From SIG587 sp045531585 (lineage in GTDB: Bacteria; Bacillota; Clostridia; Oscillospirales; Acutalibacteraceae), in NCBI GenBank assembly GCA_045531585.1, contig JAZSEH010000031.1:1-58007 (forward strand): 58,007 nt of DNA, given 5' to 3'. The notes under the pieces were generated by a model. That model was not told the DNA's origin. It did not search any database and was given only the letters and a program-made list of their open reading frames with translations. The translations under genes were made by a program, and so were the position numbers. This document shows, piece after piece, positions 41,335 to 49,521 of this stretch (position 1 is its first letter; each line of letters begins with the position of its first letter).

Positions 41335-42135
41335 TTATCTGTATACCTTTCTGTATCTGCTGGGTGAGGTTCCTTTGTGCTTTTTAAACACCTGACCAAA
41401 ATGTAACGGGTCGGGGTATCCCACGCGGGCGGAGATTTCGTTTATTTTTAAATTAGTGGCTTCAAGCATACGGCAGGCATTGTCAATGCGCAGGTTTATG
41501 TAATACGCCTTTGGCGATAGTCCTGTTTCGCTTTTAAAAAGATGATTGAACCTGCTTTCGCTGATATTGAGCATTTTTGCAAAGGTAGCCGCACTGTAGG
41601 GCTGGCAGTAGCTATGCTCCATATAATCGGTGACCCGACCTATATCGTGGCTTTCTATCCTTTCGTTTTTAGGCACAAGAAAGGAAAGAAGCCTAAGTAG
41701 CAGGTATTCTCCCGTTAGTAGGGAAGCGGGGTCCTCAAAATGCGAAACGTCAATTATTCTTTTTATAATTTCGTCGGAGAAATCCGCACCGGGTAAAATA
41801 GGCTTTTGCGGTGCAATTTTTAGCTCCTCAAAAAGGCTTGCTAAATTGTTTCCTGTAAAATGAATAAACAGGTAAACGGTCTTATCCTTTTTATATGCAA
41901 CATACCTTTGTGCGGTGTCAGGGGGATAAAGCCATATCTGACCCTGAGTTATCACGGTGTTATCAAAAAATACCCTACCGCTTTTACAGTAGAAAAGCGA
42001 CCAGTCGGCTCGGCCATTCTCCCGCAAGGTCATTTTATCGGTATCAATATGCTCCACCGTACCTGCGGAGACTATTTGTGCGGTACGGCTTGTTTTTTGT
42101 GCCTTTTTATCTATGCTGCCATTGTATATATACAT
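41335..42135 (-). CDS. AraC-family transcription regulator
   Basis: 266 residues: an N-terminal cupin-like sensing domain (ligand pocket, with GQIWLYPPDTAQRY and HFTGNN) and two C-terminal helix-turn-helix units (FAKMLNISESRFNHLFK and INEISARVGYPDPLHFGQVFKK, then GTSPSRYR), which is the AraC/XylS DNA-binding pattern. It is divergent from the GH4 glycosidase gene at 42244, with 108 bases between, and likely regulates it in response to a sugar. ATG at 42135 has AGAGG 9 bases upstream. Confidence 0.93.
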   Translation of the reverse strand: MYIYNGSIDKKAQKTSRTAQIVSAGTVEHIDTDKMTLRENGRADWSLFYCKSGRVFFDNTVITQGQIWLYPPDTAQRYVAYKKDKTVYLFIHFTGNNLASLFEELKIAPQKPILPGADFSDEIIKRIIDVSHFEDPASLLTGEYLLLRLLSFLVPKNERIESHDIGRVTDYMEHSYCQPYSAATFAKMLNISESRFNHLFKSETGLSPKAYYINLRIDNACRMLEATNLKINEISARVGYPDPLHFGQVFKKHKGTSPSRYRKVYR

Positions 42136-42243
42136 AGTTAACCTCTTTTGACAAAAAATCAATGGTATTTCTCGCTTTTAACAAGATTATAACTTCTAAT
42201 TTGCAAAAAAACAAGTATAATTAAGAAAAAAGGAGATGGTATT

Positions 42244-43554
42244 TTGAAAAAGATTGCTTTTATTGGTGCAGGCAGTGTGCATTTTACAACAAGCGTTATA
42301 AGGGATATGGCACTTTTTCCGGCCCTTACAGGCTCGGCTATATATCTTATGGATAATAATAAGGAAAATCTTGAAAGGATAACGCTCTGTATAAATAAAA
42401 TAAATGAGGAAATGAATGCCGGATTTAAGATAACCTCTACACTTAACCGTGAGGAAGCGTTAAAGGATGCCGATGCGGTGCTGTGCACCGTATTTAACGG
42501 TGACGTTGATATATGGCGCCACGAAATTGAAATACCTAAAAAATATGGTGTGGATATTAACGTTGGCGATACCCGAAGCGTTTCGGGAATATTTCGGGCA
42601 CTTAGAAACATTCCCCTTATGCTTGATATTTGCCACGATATGGAAAGACTTTGCCCGAACGCCTTTATGCTTAATTACACCAACCCTATGAGTATGCTGT
42701 GTAAGGCTATGCAGACCTTAACAAAAGTTGACGTTACCGGTCTTTGCCACAGTGTGCAAATAACCTCTGAAATGCTTTCAAAGTGGGTAGGTGCGGATTA
42801 TAGCAAGGTGAAATATACCTGTGCAGGAATAAACCATATGGCAGTATTTACCCAGCTTTCAGAAGATGGCAAAGACCTTTATCCTTTGCTTCGTGAAAAG
42901 CTTGAGGATAAACAGTTTTATAACAAGGAAAAGGTGAGAAACGAATTTTTCAAGGCCTTTGGTTATTATGTTACCGAATCAAGCGGACATTTTTCCGAGT
43001 ATACACCCTGGTTTAGAAAACGCCCCGACCTTATAAGAAAATACTGCTCACCGGAGGGCGCAAACTGGAATCCGGGTGAATATGCTTTCTCTCTAAAGCT
43101 TCGCACCGACCCCCATCGTCAGGAAAACCTTGTAAAGGCGTTTCTTTCAAAGCCTGTGGATAAAAAGCTTAGCAACGAATATGCTGCCGATATAATCAAC
43201 GCCAGAATAGGAGATAATACACCCTTTGAGTTTAATGCCAACCTAATAAATAACGGCGCTATTGAAAACCTGCCTGATGATGTTTGTGTTGAAATACCCG
43301 TAATTGCCCAAAAGAACGGATACACAAAAATGTTTAAGGGCGCGTTGCCTGCACAGATAGCACCGATGGTATCCTATACCGCGCAAATAGAAAATCTTGT
43401 GGTGGATGCTTGGGTAAAGAAATCGAGGCAACAGGTAATACAGGCGGTAAGCCTTGACCCCCTTTGCTCGGCTGTGCTGAGCCTTGAAGAAATAAAAGAA
43501 ATGTGCGAGGAACTCTTTGAAATAAATAAAGATTACCTTGGAGATTTTAATTAA
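42244..43554 (+). CDS. Family 4 glycoside hydrolase (alpha-galactosidase-like)
   Basis: GH4 enzymes use NAD+ and a divalent metal to cleave alpha-glycosides through oxidation at C3. In 436 residues: the NAD loop FIGAGSVHFT (about 5-14), DIDNN-type region, the metal ligand Cys in GLCHSVQ (near 173) and His in GINHMA (near 200), and NYTNPM. The CHS motif places it with alpha-galactosidases (MelA) or galacturonidases rather than 6-phospho-glucosidases. The substrate is not decided. TTG at 42244 with AAAGGAGATGG is the start. The divergent AraC gene is the probable regulator. Confidence 0.9.
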   Translation: MKKIAFIGAGSVHFTTSVIRDMALFPALTGSAIYLMDNNKENLERITLCINKINEEMNAGFKITSTLNREEALKDADAVLCTVFNGDVDIWRHEIEIPKKYGVDINVGDTRSVSGIFRALRNIPLMLDICHDMERLCPNAFMLNYTNPMSMLCKAMQTLTKVDVTGLCHSVQITSEMLSKWVGADYSKVKYTCAGINHMAVFTQLSEDGKDLYPLLREKLEDKQFYNKEKVRNEFFKAFGYYVTESSGHFSEYTPWFRKRPDLIRKYCSPEGANWNPGEYAFSLKLRTDPHRQENLVKAFLSKPVDKKLSNEYAADIINARIGDNTPFEFNANLINNGAIENLPDDVCVEIPVIAQKNGYTKMFKGALPAQIAPMVSYTAQIENLVVDAWVKKSRQQVIQAVSLDPLCSAVLSLEEIKEMCEELFEINKDYLGDFN

Positions 43555-43558
43555 GCTA

Positions 43559-43588
43559 AGAAGCCCTGCGCAGTGGCGCAGGGCTTCT
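43559..43588. terminator. Bidirectional terminator
   Basis: AGAAGCCCTGCGC AGTG GCGCAGGGCTTCT, perfect 13-bp stem between converging genes (43554 and 43595). The T/A runs are short. Confidence 0.8.
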
Positions 43589-43594
43589 AAAATA

Positions 43595-44761
43595 TTATTC
43601 TTTGGATTTATGATTTTCTATTACCTTTTCATACCTCTTAACAGCCTTGTCTACCGATTCCTCCCAAGAATAGTAAACATATTCTGCGGCATTAAGTCCT
43701 AAGTTCTTAAAGGTGCCAGGTGCATTTAAGGCCTCGGCTATCTTTTTGGCAAAATCCTCAGGATCCTCCTTAGATAGAAGACCCGAGAAGCCGTGCTCCA
43801 CACCCTCGCTGGCACAACTACCCTCAACAAGGATGGTAGCTGTGGAGCAGGCAGCGGCCTCCTTCACTACAAGACCTGAGGTATCATAGGTAGAGGGAAA
43901 AAGGAACAAGTCTGCCCTTGTAAAGAAGGCACGAAGTCGCCTTCTATCATAAACTGCACCCGTAAACTCAACACAGTCATAAAGGCCTAAATTTTTTGTG
44001 TATTGCTCAATTGCGGGGCGGTCAATACCGTCACCCACGAAAAACATCTGGAATTTATAACCTGCATCTGCAAGATTTTTAAGTGAGTCAAGAATAAGCT
44101 TAATGTTCTTCCACCAAATCATTCGTCCGCAGAAAAGGAACATGGGTATGTCCTTTTGTATTTTAAACATACGTTCAAGCTCGGCTACGTCTACGGGGTC
44201 GGCAAGACCTTTTTCAAAATCCGTACCGTTGGGCATAACAACAATATCACCCTGATAGCCAATATTTCTAAGGCTTTCTGTAGCGCCCTGAGATACTGTC
44301 CAAACCTCGTTTGCATAATTTATGTTATTAAGCACAAACTGTTTACTTATTTTATTAAAGCGCTTGTTGGCTACAAATTTATCAATATCAATATCAAATT
44401 TGGTATGATATGTAAACACCGTGGGCGGAGCATTCTTTCTTCCAAGCACCATTTGATGGGCCAACACCGAGGATGCAAAGGGACAGTGCACGTGAAGAAT
44501 ATCAAAATTCTTTTTATTTAACTCAAGAATAGTAACAGGGGAGAAGGGATTACCTACACGGTAGGGCATTTTTCCGCGAAATTTTGCAGATTGATACCTG
44601 TAAACGTCATAAGGATAGTTATCTATAACGTGGGGATATTTAGGGGTAACTACCGTAGCCTCACCATACTTTTCGGTTATTATATCAGCATAATTCTTAA
44701 CAGCGTTTGCCACACCGTCAATGGTGGGCGGAAAAGAATCGTTAAAAAGTGCAACCTTCAA
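43595..44761 (-). CDS. Family 4 glycosyltransferase
   Basis: A 388-residue GT-B glycosyltransferase with the N-terminal acceptor domain (FNDSFPPTIDGVANAVKNYA, about 5-24; HVHCPFASSVLA) and a C-terminal nucleotide-binding domain (LFCGRMIWWKNIKLILDSL, FVGDG, FLFPSTYDTSGLVVKEAAAC with the E7E-type Glu). It resembles glucosyl/mannosyl transferases for glycolipids. I chose TTG at 44761, since GGAGATGA is close and the product then begins MKVALFNDSFPP as in relatives. It is a single gene on the minus strand between two terminators. Confidence 0.9.
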   Translation of the reverse strand: MKVALFNDSFPPTIDGVANAVKNYADIITEKYGEATVVTPKYPHVIDNYPYDVYRYQSAKFRGKMPYRVGNPFSPVTILELNKKNFDILHVHCPFASSVLAHQMVLGRKNAPPTVFTYHTKFDIDIDKFVANKRFNKISKQFVLNNINYANEVWTVSQGATESLRNIGYQGDIVVMPNGTDFEKGLADPVDVAELERMFKIQKDIPMFLFCGRMIWWKNIKLILDSLKNLADAGYKFQMFFVGDGIDRPAIEQYTKNLGLYDCVEFTGAVYDRRRLRAFFTRADLFLFPSTYDTSGLVVKEAAACSTATILVEGSCASEGVEHGFSGLLSKEDPEDFAKKIAEALNAPGTFKNLGLNAAEYVYYSWEESVDKAVKRYEKVIENHKSKE

Positions 44762-44849
44762 AAGAATCATCTCCAAAAAGGAATTATGTTAACCTAATTA
44801 TAATCCCAAAAGTGAATTTAGTCAACCCGTTTTGAGTCTATTTACACTC

Positions 44850-44878
44850 TTGACAAAATTTACTTACTGTTTTATAAT
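44850..44878 (+). promoter_or_regulatory. Consensus promoter of the glpP operon
   Basis: TTGACA (44850-44855), 17 bases, TATAAT (44873-44878). It is the only full match to both hexamers in this window. Confidence 0.92.
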
Positions 44879-44894
44879 ATTTTAGGAGTATGTG

Positions 44895-44948
44895 AGATGT
44901 AAAAACAAAAACCTCATGGGAGAGGCTTTTGTCTTTGCATCTTTTTTT
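44895..44948 (+). terminator. Leader terminator in front of glpP
   Basis: Within the 5' leader AGATG...ACAAAA-CCTC pairs with GAGG-TTTTGT...CATCT, then T7 before the ribosome site. The stem has mismatches near its base. In Bacillus, GlpP with glycerol-3-phosphate prevents such leader terminators from acting. Confidence 0.75.
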
Positions 44949-44965
44949 GTAGAGAGGGGTCTGAA

Positions 44966-45526
44966 ATGGAGCGTAAGGAATTGTTTGACAGGCTTGAACG
45001 CACACCTGTAATTGCCGCCGTAAGGGATAGTGGTTTTGCAGATGCAATAGCATCTCCTGCAGAGGTTATATTCTACCTTAAGGCTAATCTTCTCACCGTA
45101 AAACAGCGTGTTGAAGAGGCTAAAAAAAATAATAAATGCGTGTTTGTTCATATTGACCTTGCCGAGGGAATCGGTAAGGACCGCACGGGAATTGATTTTC
45201 TTGTACAATGCGGTGTGGACGGTATTATCAGTACCCGCAGTCAGCTTATATCCTGTGCTGAGCATGCAGGCCTTTTAACGGTGCAACGCTTTTTCGCTCT
45301 GGATTCTCAGGGACTGGACAGCCTGAGGGAAATGAGCGAAAATACCAGCGCCGACCTTATTGAAATAATGCCCGGTGTTATCGGTAAAATAATAAATCGC
45401 TTTGCAAAGGGCGGTACTCCCGTTATTGCAGGCGGTCTTATAGAAACAAAAGCAGAGGTAACAGGGGCCATTCAGGCAGGCGCTACCGCAGTTTCAACAG
45501 GCCGAAAAGACCTTTGGTATATTTAA
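44966..45526 (+). CDS. glpP: Glycerol-3-phosphate-responsive antiterminator
   Basis: The 186-residue protein matches GlpP of Bacillus: PVIAAVRDSGF near the start, AEVIFYLKANLLTVKQ, VHIDLAEGIGKD, GVDGIISTRSQLI and LIEIMPGVIGKIINRF, then PVIAGGLIETKAEV and the phosphate-binding end AGATAVSTG. GlpP is an RNA-binding antiterminator activated by glycerol-3-phosphate. A terminator sits in its own leader, which suggests autoregulation. The genes after it (Ldh_2, malic enzyme, HAD phosphatase, GDPD) are closely spaced and may form one operon; GDPD makes the inducer. Confidence 0.93.
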   Translation: MERKELFDRLERTPVIAAVRDSGFADAIASPAEVIFYLKANLLTVKQRVEEAKKNNKCVFVHIDLAEGIGKDRTGIDFLVQCGVDGIISTRSQLISCAEHAGLLTVQRFFALDSQGLDSLREMSENTSADLIEIMPGVIGKIINRFAKGGTPVIAGGLIETKAEVTGAIQAGATAVSTGRKDLWYI

Positions 45527-45581
45527 ATAACCGTTTTTGGCGGAATAATATTTTAAGCATAATAAAATGGAGGAATTTTAA

Positions 45582-46694
45582 ATGGCAAAGACAAACGTAG
45601 TTGACTGGAAAACAATAACCGATTTCGTAATTGATGCCTTTGTAGGCTACGGAATCCCCCGAGAGGATGCGGAAATTTGTGCTGATGTTCTTTTGGAATC
45701 TGACAAGAGAGGCATTGAATCCCACGGTGTTAACCGTTTCAAGCCGATTTATCTTGACAGAATCAAGGCCGGTATTCAGCAGCCCGTTACAAATTTTGAA
45801 ATTATAAAGGAAACCCCCACCACTGCCGTTGTTGACGGACACCACGGTATGGGTCAGGTTATAGGCTATAAGGCTATGAGTATGGCCATTGCCAAGGCCA
45901 AGGAATACGGTATGGGTATGGTAGTTGTTCGTAACTCCTGCCACTACGGTATTGCAGGCTACTATTCCTCTATGGCTACCAAGGCAGGCTGTATCGGTAT
46001 GACGGGAACAAATGCCCGCCCCTCCGTTGCTCCTACCCACGGTGTTGAGGGTATGTTTGGTACAAACCCCTTTACCATTGGTGTTCCCACTAACGACCCC
46101 TTTGATTTTAACTTTGACTGTGCCACCTCTATTACACAGAACGGTAAAATCGAGTATTATGAGAGAATAGGGGAGGATGTTCATCCCGGCACAATTATTG
46201 GTGATGACGGTTCCGCTATCGAAGGTGATGCAGGGGTTGCTCTTAAAAAGATTCGCGGCGGCACCGCAGCACTTACCACCCTTGGCGGTATTGGTGAGGC
46301 TTTAGGCGGATATAAGGGCTATGGCTTTGCTTTGGCAGTTGAATTCTTCTCTTCAATTTTACAGGACGGTGCCTACGGTAAGGCCCTTGACGGTAAGGAT
46401 GAAAACGGAAACATCCGTCCCTATCAGCTTGGCCACTGGTTTATTGCCATTGATACCGACCACTTTATGGGTGAAGATGTTGCCCGCAGAAAGGCAAGCG
46501 AAATCACCGAGAGTATGCGTAACTCTAAAAAGGCTCCCGGCGCCGAAAGAATTTACACCGCAGGCGAAAAGGAGTATGAAATTCGTCTTGCCCGTAAGGA
46601 CGGCGTGCCCATTAACGAATCCGTTCAAAAGGAGATCATAGAGGTTCGTGATGCCTTAGGTCTTACACAGTATAAATTCCCTTGGGAGGCATAA
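45582..46694 (+). CDS. Malate/L-lactate dehydrogenase (Ldh_2 family)
   Basis: NAD(P)-dependent oxidoreductase of the Ldh_2 fold (YlbC/ComC type), 370 residues, normal length. Seen: LLESDKRGIESHGVNRF with the catalytic His (about 38-54), VVVRNSCHYGIAGYY, TNARPSVAPTHG and FGTNPFTIGVP, all typical. It could interconvert malate and oxaloacetate or lactate and pyruvate, or a sulfolactate-like acid; the substrate cannot be fixed here. GGAGG precedes the ATG. Malic enzyme follows 2 bases later, so the pair may carry malate to pyruvate. Confidence 0.9.
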   Translation: MAKTNVVDWKTITDFVIDAFVGYGIPREDAEICADVLLESDKRGIESHGVNRFKPIYLDRIKAGIQQPVTNFEIIKETPTTAVVDGHHGMGQVIGYKAMSMAIAKAKEYGMGMVVVRNSCHYGIAGYYSSMATKAGCIGMTGTNARPSVAPTHGVEGMFGTNPFTIGVPTNDPFDFNFDCATSITQNGKIEYYERIGEDVHPGTIIGDDGSAIEGDAGVALKKIRGGTAALTTLGGIGEALGGYKGYGFALAVEFFSSILQDGAYGKALDGKDENGNIRPYQLGHWFIAIDTDHFMGEDVARRKASEITESMRNSKKAPGAERIYTAGEKEYEIRLARKDGVPINESVQKEIIEVRDALGLTQYKFPWEA

Positions 46695-46696
46695 AA

Positions 46697-47869
46697 ATGG
46701 ATATCAGACAGGAATCATTAAAGAAGCATTATGAGTGGAACGGAAAAATTGAGGTTATTTCCCGTGCTCCCATTAATTCAAGAGAGGATTTATCCTTGGC
46801 ATACACCCCCGGTGTTGCCGAGCCTTGCCTTGAAATAAATAAGGATATAAATAAATCCTACGAGCTTACCCGCCGCTCTAACCTTGTTGCGGTTATTACC
46901 GACGGTACCGCAATTTTGGGTCTTGGCGACATTGGTCCAGAGGCAGGTATGCCTGTTATGGAGGGTAAATGCGCCCTCTTTAAAGCCTTTGCGGACGTTG
47001 ACGCCTTCCCCCTTTGCATTAAGTCAAAGGACGTTGATGAAATCGTTCGTACAATCTACCTCCTTTCAGGTAGCTTTGGCGGTATAAACCTTGAGGATAT
47101 TTCCGCTCCTCGTTGCTTTGAAATTGAGCAAAAGCTCAAGGAAATTTGTGATATTCCCATTTTCCATGATGACCAGCACGGTACTGCTATAGTTGTTGCT
47201 GCCGCTTTAATAAATGCCTTGAAGCTTGTTAAAAAGCAGATAGGTGAGGTTAAGGTGGTTATTAACGGTGCAGGCTCAGCAGGTATTGCCATTGGTAAGC
47301 ATCTTATGAATATGGGTGTTAAAAATCTTACCTTCTGTGATAGATTTGGCATCATTTGTCAGGGTGATGAAAACAATAACCCCGCTCAGGAGGAAATTGC
47401 AAAGGTTACCAACCTTGAACATAAAAAGGGAACCCTTGCCGATGCACTTGCAGGTGCAGATGTATTTATCGGCGTTTCTGCTCCCAACCTTGTAACCCCC
47501 GAAATGGTAAAATCTATGACCTGTGATGCAATTATGTTCCCCATGGCTAACCCCACTCCCGAAATTATGCCTGATATCGCTAAAGCGGCAGGAGCCAGAG
47601 TTGTTGGAACAGGCCGTTCCGATTTCCCCAACCAGATAAACAACGTTTTAGCCTTCCCAGGTATATTCAGAGGTGCTCTTGATTGCAGAGCAACTTGTAT
47701 AAACGAAGAAATGAAGGTTGCAACCTCCTATGCACTTGCATCCCTTATTCCCGATGATGAAATAAGCGAAGAAAACATTATTGCTCCTGCCCTTGATAAG
47801 CGTGTAGCACAGGTTGTTGCCGAAGCCGTTATTAAGGTCGCAAAAGAGACCGGAGTTGCAAGAATATAA
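46697..47869 (+). CDS. NAD(P)-dependent malic enzyme
   Basis: Oxidatively decarboxylates malate to pyruvate and CO2. The short bacterial form, 390 residues. Motifs: the catalytic Tyr in LAYTPGVAEPC (about 35-45), NLVAVITDGTAILGLGDIGP, the Lys in EGKCALFK, metal-binding in FHDDQHGTAIV, and the NAD loop VVINGAGSAGIAIGKHL; end motifs NPTPEI and QINNVLAFPG. GGGAGG 7 bases before ATG 46697. The stop overlaps the ATG of the next gene (47869), one transcript with Ldh_2. Confidence 0.96.
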   Translation: MDIRQESLKKHYEWNGKIEVISRAPINSREDLSLAYTPGVAEPCLEINKDINKSYELTRRSNLVAVITDGTAILGLGDIGPEAGMPVMEGKCALFKAFADVDAFPLCIKSKDVDEIVRTIYLLSGSFGGINLEDISAPRCFEIEQKLKEICDIPIFHDDQHGTAIVVAAALINALKLVKKQIGEVKVVINGAGSAGIAIGKHLMNMGVKNLTFCDRFGIICQGDENNNPAQEEIAKVTNLEHKKGTLADALAGADVFIGVSAPNLVTPEMVKSMTCDAIMFPMANPTPEIMPDIAKAAGARVVGTGRSDFPNQINNVLAFPGIFRGALDCRATCINEEMKVATSYALASLIPDDEISEENIIAPALDKRVAQVVAEAVIKVAKETGVARI

Positions 47870-48666
47870 TGAATGACGTTATCGGTAAAATAAAACTGTT
47901 TCTTTTCGATATGGACGGTACCCTGTATTTGGGTAACCATCTATACGATTTTACCTCCGAACTGCTTGCCACCATTAAAAAATCAGGCGGCAGGTATATG
48001 TTTATGACCAACAACTCCTCAAAGAGTGTTTTGGATTATATAAAGAAACTTGAGAGCCTTGGTATAAAGGCTGAATATGAGGACTTTATAACCTCCTCTC
48101 AGGCAACGGCATATTATCTTAAAAAGCACCATAAGGATGCGGTTCTGTACGTTTGCGGCACACAGTCTTTAAAGGATGAGCTTATCCGTGAGGGCTTTAA
48201 GGTTACCGAAGATATAGACGAGGTTACCTGTATTGTAATGGGCTTTGACACCGAGCTTACCTTCAAAAAGCTTGAGGACATGTGTAAAATGCTCCTTACC
48301 CGTGAGCTTCCTTATATTGCCACTAATCCCGATATTGTTTGCCCCACCGAATTCGGCAGCGTGCCCGATTGCGGTAGCGTTAGCGAAATGATATTTAACG
48401 CTACGGGAAAAAGACCTGTTTTCATCGGCAAGCCAAGCCCCTTAATGCCTGAGCTTGCAATGGATAAAACAGGCTATACAAAGGATAATACTGCTGTTAT
48501 AGGAGACAGAATTTATACCGATGTTAAAAGCGGTCTTAATGCAGGTGTTTTGAGTATCCTTGTTATGAGCGGTGAAACCACACAGGAAATCCTTGATGCA
48601 TCAGAGGATAAACCGGATTTAGTTTTAAAGGATGCAAGCGAGATAACAAAAGTACTGAAAGGATAG
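47869..48666 (+). CDS. HAD-IIA sugar/glycerol phosphatase (NagD-like)
   Basis: 265-residue phosphatase of the HAD-IIA subfamily. Motif I FLFDMDGTLYLG (about 11-22) with both Asp, motif II FMTNNSSKS, the C2B cap, the motif III Lys in IGKPSPLM and motif IV in AVIGDRIYTDV. Members hydrolyse p-nitrophenyl phosphate, UMP or glycerol phosphates. Location between malic enzyme and GDPD and downstream of glpP favours glycerol phosphate, which is an inference. The next gene begins 6 bases after the stop. Confidence 0.9.
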   Translation: MNDVIGKIKLFLFDMDGTLYLGNHLYDFTSELLATIKKSGGRYMFMTNNSSKSVLDYIKKLESLGIKAEYEDFITSSQATAYYLKKHHKDAVLYVCGTQSLKDELIREGFKVTEDIDEVTCIVMGFDTELTFKKLEDMCKMLLTRELPYIATNPDIVCPTEFGSVPDCGSVSEMIFNATGKRPVFIGKPSPLMPELAMDKTGYTKDNTAVIGDRIYTDVKSGLNAGVLSILVMSGETTQEILDASEDKPDLVLKDASEITKVLKG

Positions 48667-48672
48667 TGTGTT

Positions 48673-49395
48673 ATGAAATCAACAATCCCCATAAAGGACC
48701 ACGGTAATACAAAAATTATTGCCCATAGAGGACTTAGCGGTATTGAGCCTGAAAATACCAACCTTGCCTTTGTTGCTGCAGGCAACCGCAGTTACTTTGG
48801 TGTTGAAACTGACATTCACGTAACGGCAGACGGTAAATATATTATTCATCACGATGATAATACTATGCGTATGAGCGGAGTATCTCATATTATTGAGGAA
48901 ACCGATTATGCCACCTTAAGAAAATTACAGCTTAATCCTAAATACGGCGAAGCGCGTAATGATATTACTATGCCGGATTTAAGGGATTATATAAACATCT
49001 GTAAAAATTACGGTAAGGTTGCCGTGCTTGAACTTAAAAATGCAATGGAGCCCAATAACCTTTATGAGATTTGCGATATAATAAAGGAACTTGAATATTT
49101 TGAAAACACAATATTTATTTCCTTTAGCTTTGCAAACCTTGTATATATCCGCGGAAAGTATTCAAATGCGGTTTTACAGTTTTTAATAAGCACTTTTCCT
49201 GATGATCTTATATCAAGACTAAGTGAATATAAAATGGATTTGGATATTTTATATACCGCGCTTGATAAGGAAAAGGTTGAAGCCTGCCATAAGGCGGGAA
49301 TAAAGGTAAACTGCTGGACCTGTGATAACGACCAATACGCACAGCGTTTAATAGATATGGGCGTAGACTTTATTACAACCAATATTCTTGAATAA
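48673..49395 (+). CDS. Glycerophosphodiester phosphodiesterase
   Basis: Hydrolyses glycerophosphodiesters to glycerol-3-phosphate and an alcohol. The 240-residue TIM-barrel has the signature IAHRGLSGIEPENT (about 15-28), ETDIHVTADG and HHDDN with the metal-binding residues, VLELKN (Glu ligand) and the closing NCWTCDN. No signal peptide, so cytoplasmic. Placed at the end of the GlpP-headed cluster; its product glycerol-3-phosphate is the activating ligand of GlpP, which suggests a feed-forward loop. A terminator follows at 49421. Confidence 0.93.
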   Translation: MKSTIPIKDHGNTKIIAHRGLSGIEPENTNLAFVAAGNRSYFGVETDIHVTADGKYIIHHDDNTMRMSGVSHIIEETDYATLRKLQLNPKYGEARNDITMPDLRDYINICKNYGKVAVLELKNAMEPNNLYEICDIIKELEYFENTIFISFSFANLVYIRGKYSNAVLQFLISTFPDDLISRLSEYKMDLDILYTALDKEKVEACHKAGIKVNCWTCDNDQYAQRLIDMGVDFITTNILE

Positions 49396-49420
49396 TTCTT
49401 GCTGAAAAATATTTATGACT

Positions 49421-49452
49421 AAAAAAATACCACCCGAGGGTGGTATTTTTTT
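49421..49452 (+). terminator. Terminator of the glpP operon
   Basis: AAAAAAATACCACCC GA GGGTGGTATTTTTTT, perfect 15-bp stem. Confidence 0.95.
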
Positions 49453-49456
49453 ACTG

Positions 49457-49485
49457 TTGATTTTTGAGAAAATATATGCTAAAAT
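49457..49485 (+). promoter_or_regulatory. Promoter of the SOS polymerase operon
   Basis: TTGATT (49457-49462), 17 bases, TAAAAT (49480-49485). Confidence 0.65.
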
Positions 49486-49488
49486 ATA

Positions 49489-49502
49489 AGAACAAATGTT
49501 CG
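49489..49502 (+). promoter_or_regulatory. LexA binding site (SOS box)
   Basis: GAACAAATGTTC fits the Bacillus-type LexA consensus GAACRNRYGTTC at every defined position; one of the two outer bases fits as well. It covers the predicted transcript start of the polymerase gene. Confidence 0.88.
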
Positions 49503-49521
49503 GTATAGGGGGGTGAAAATT

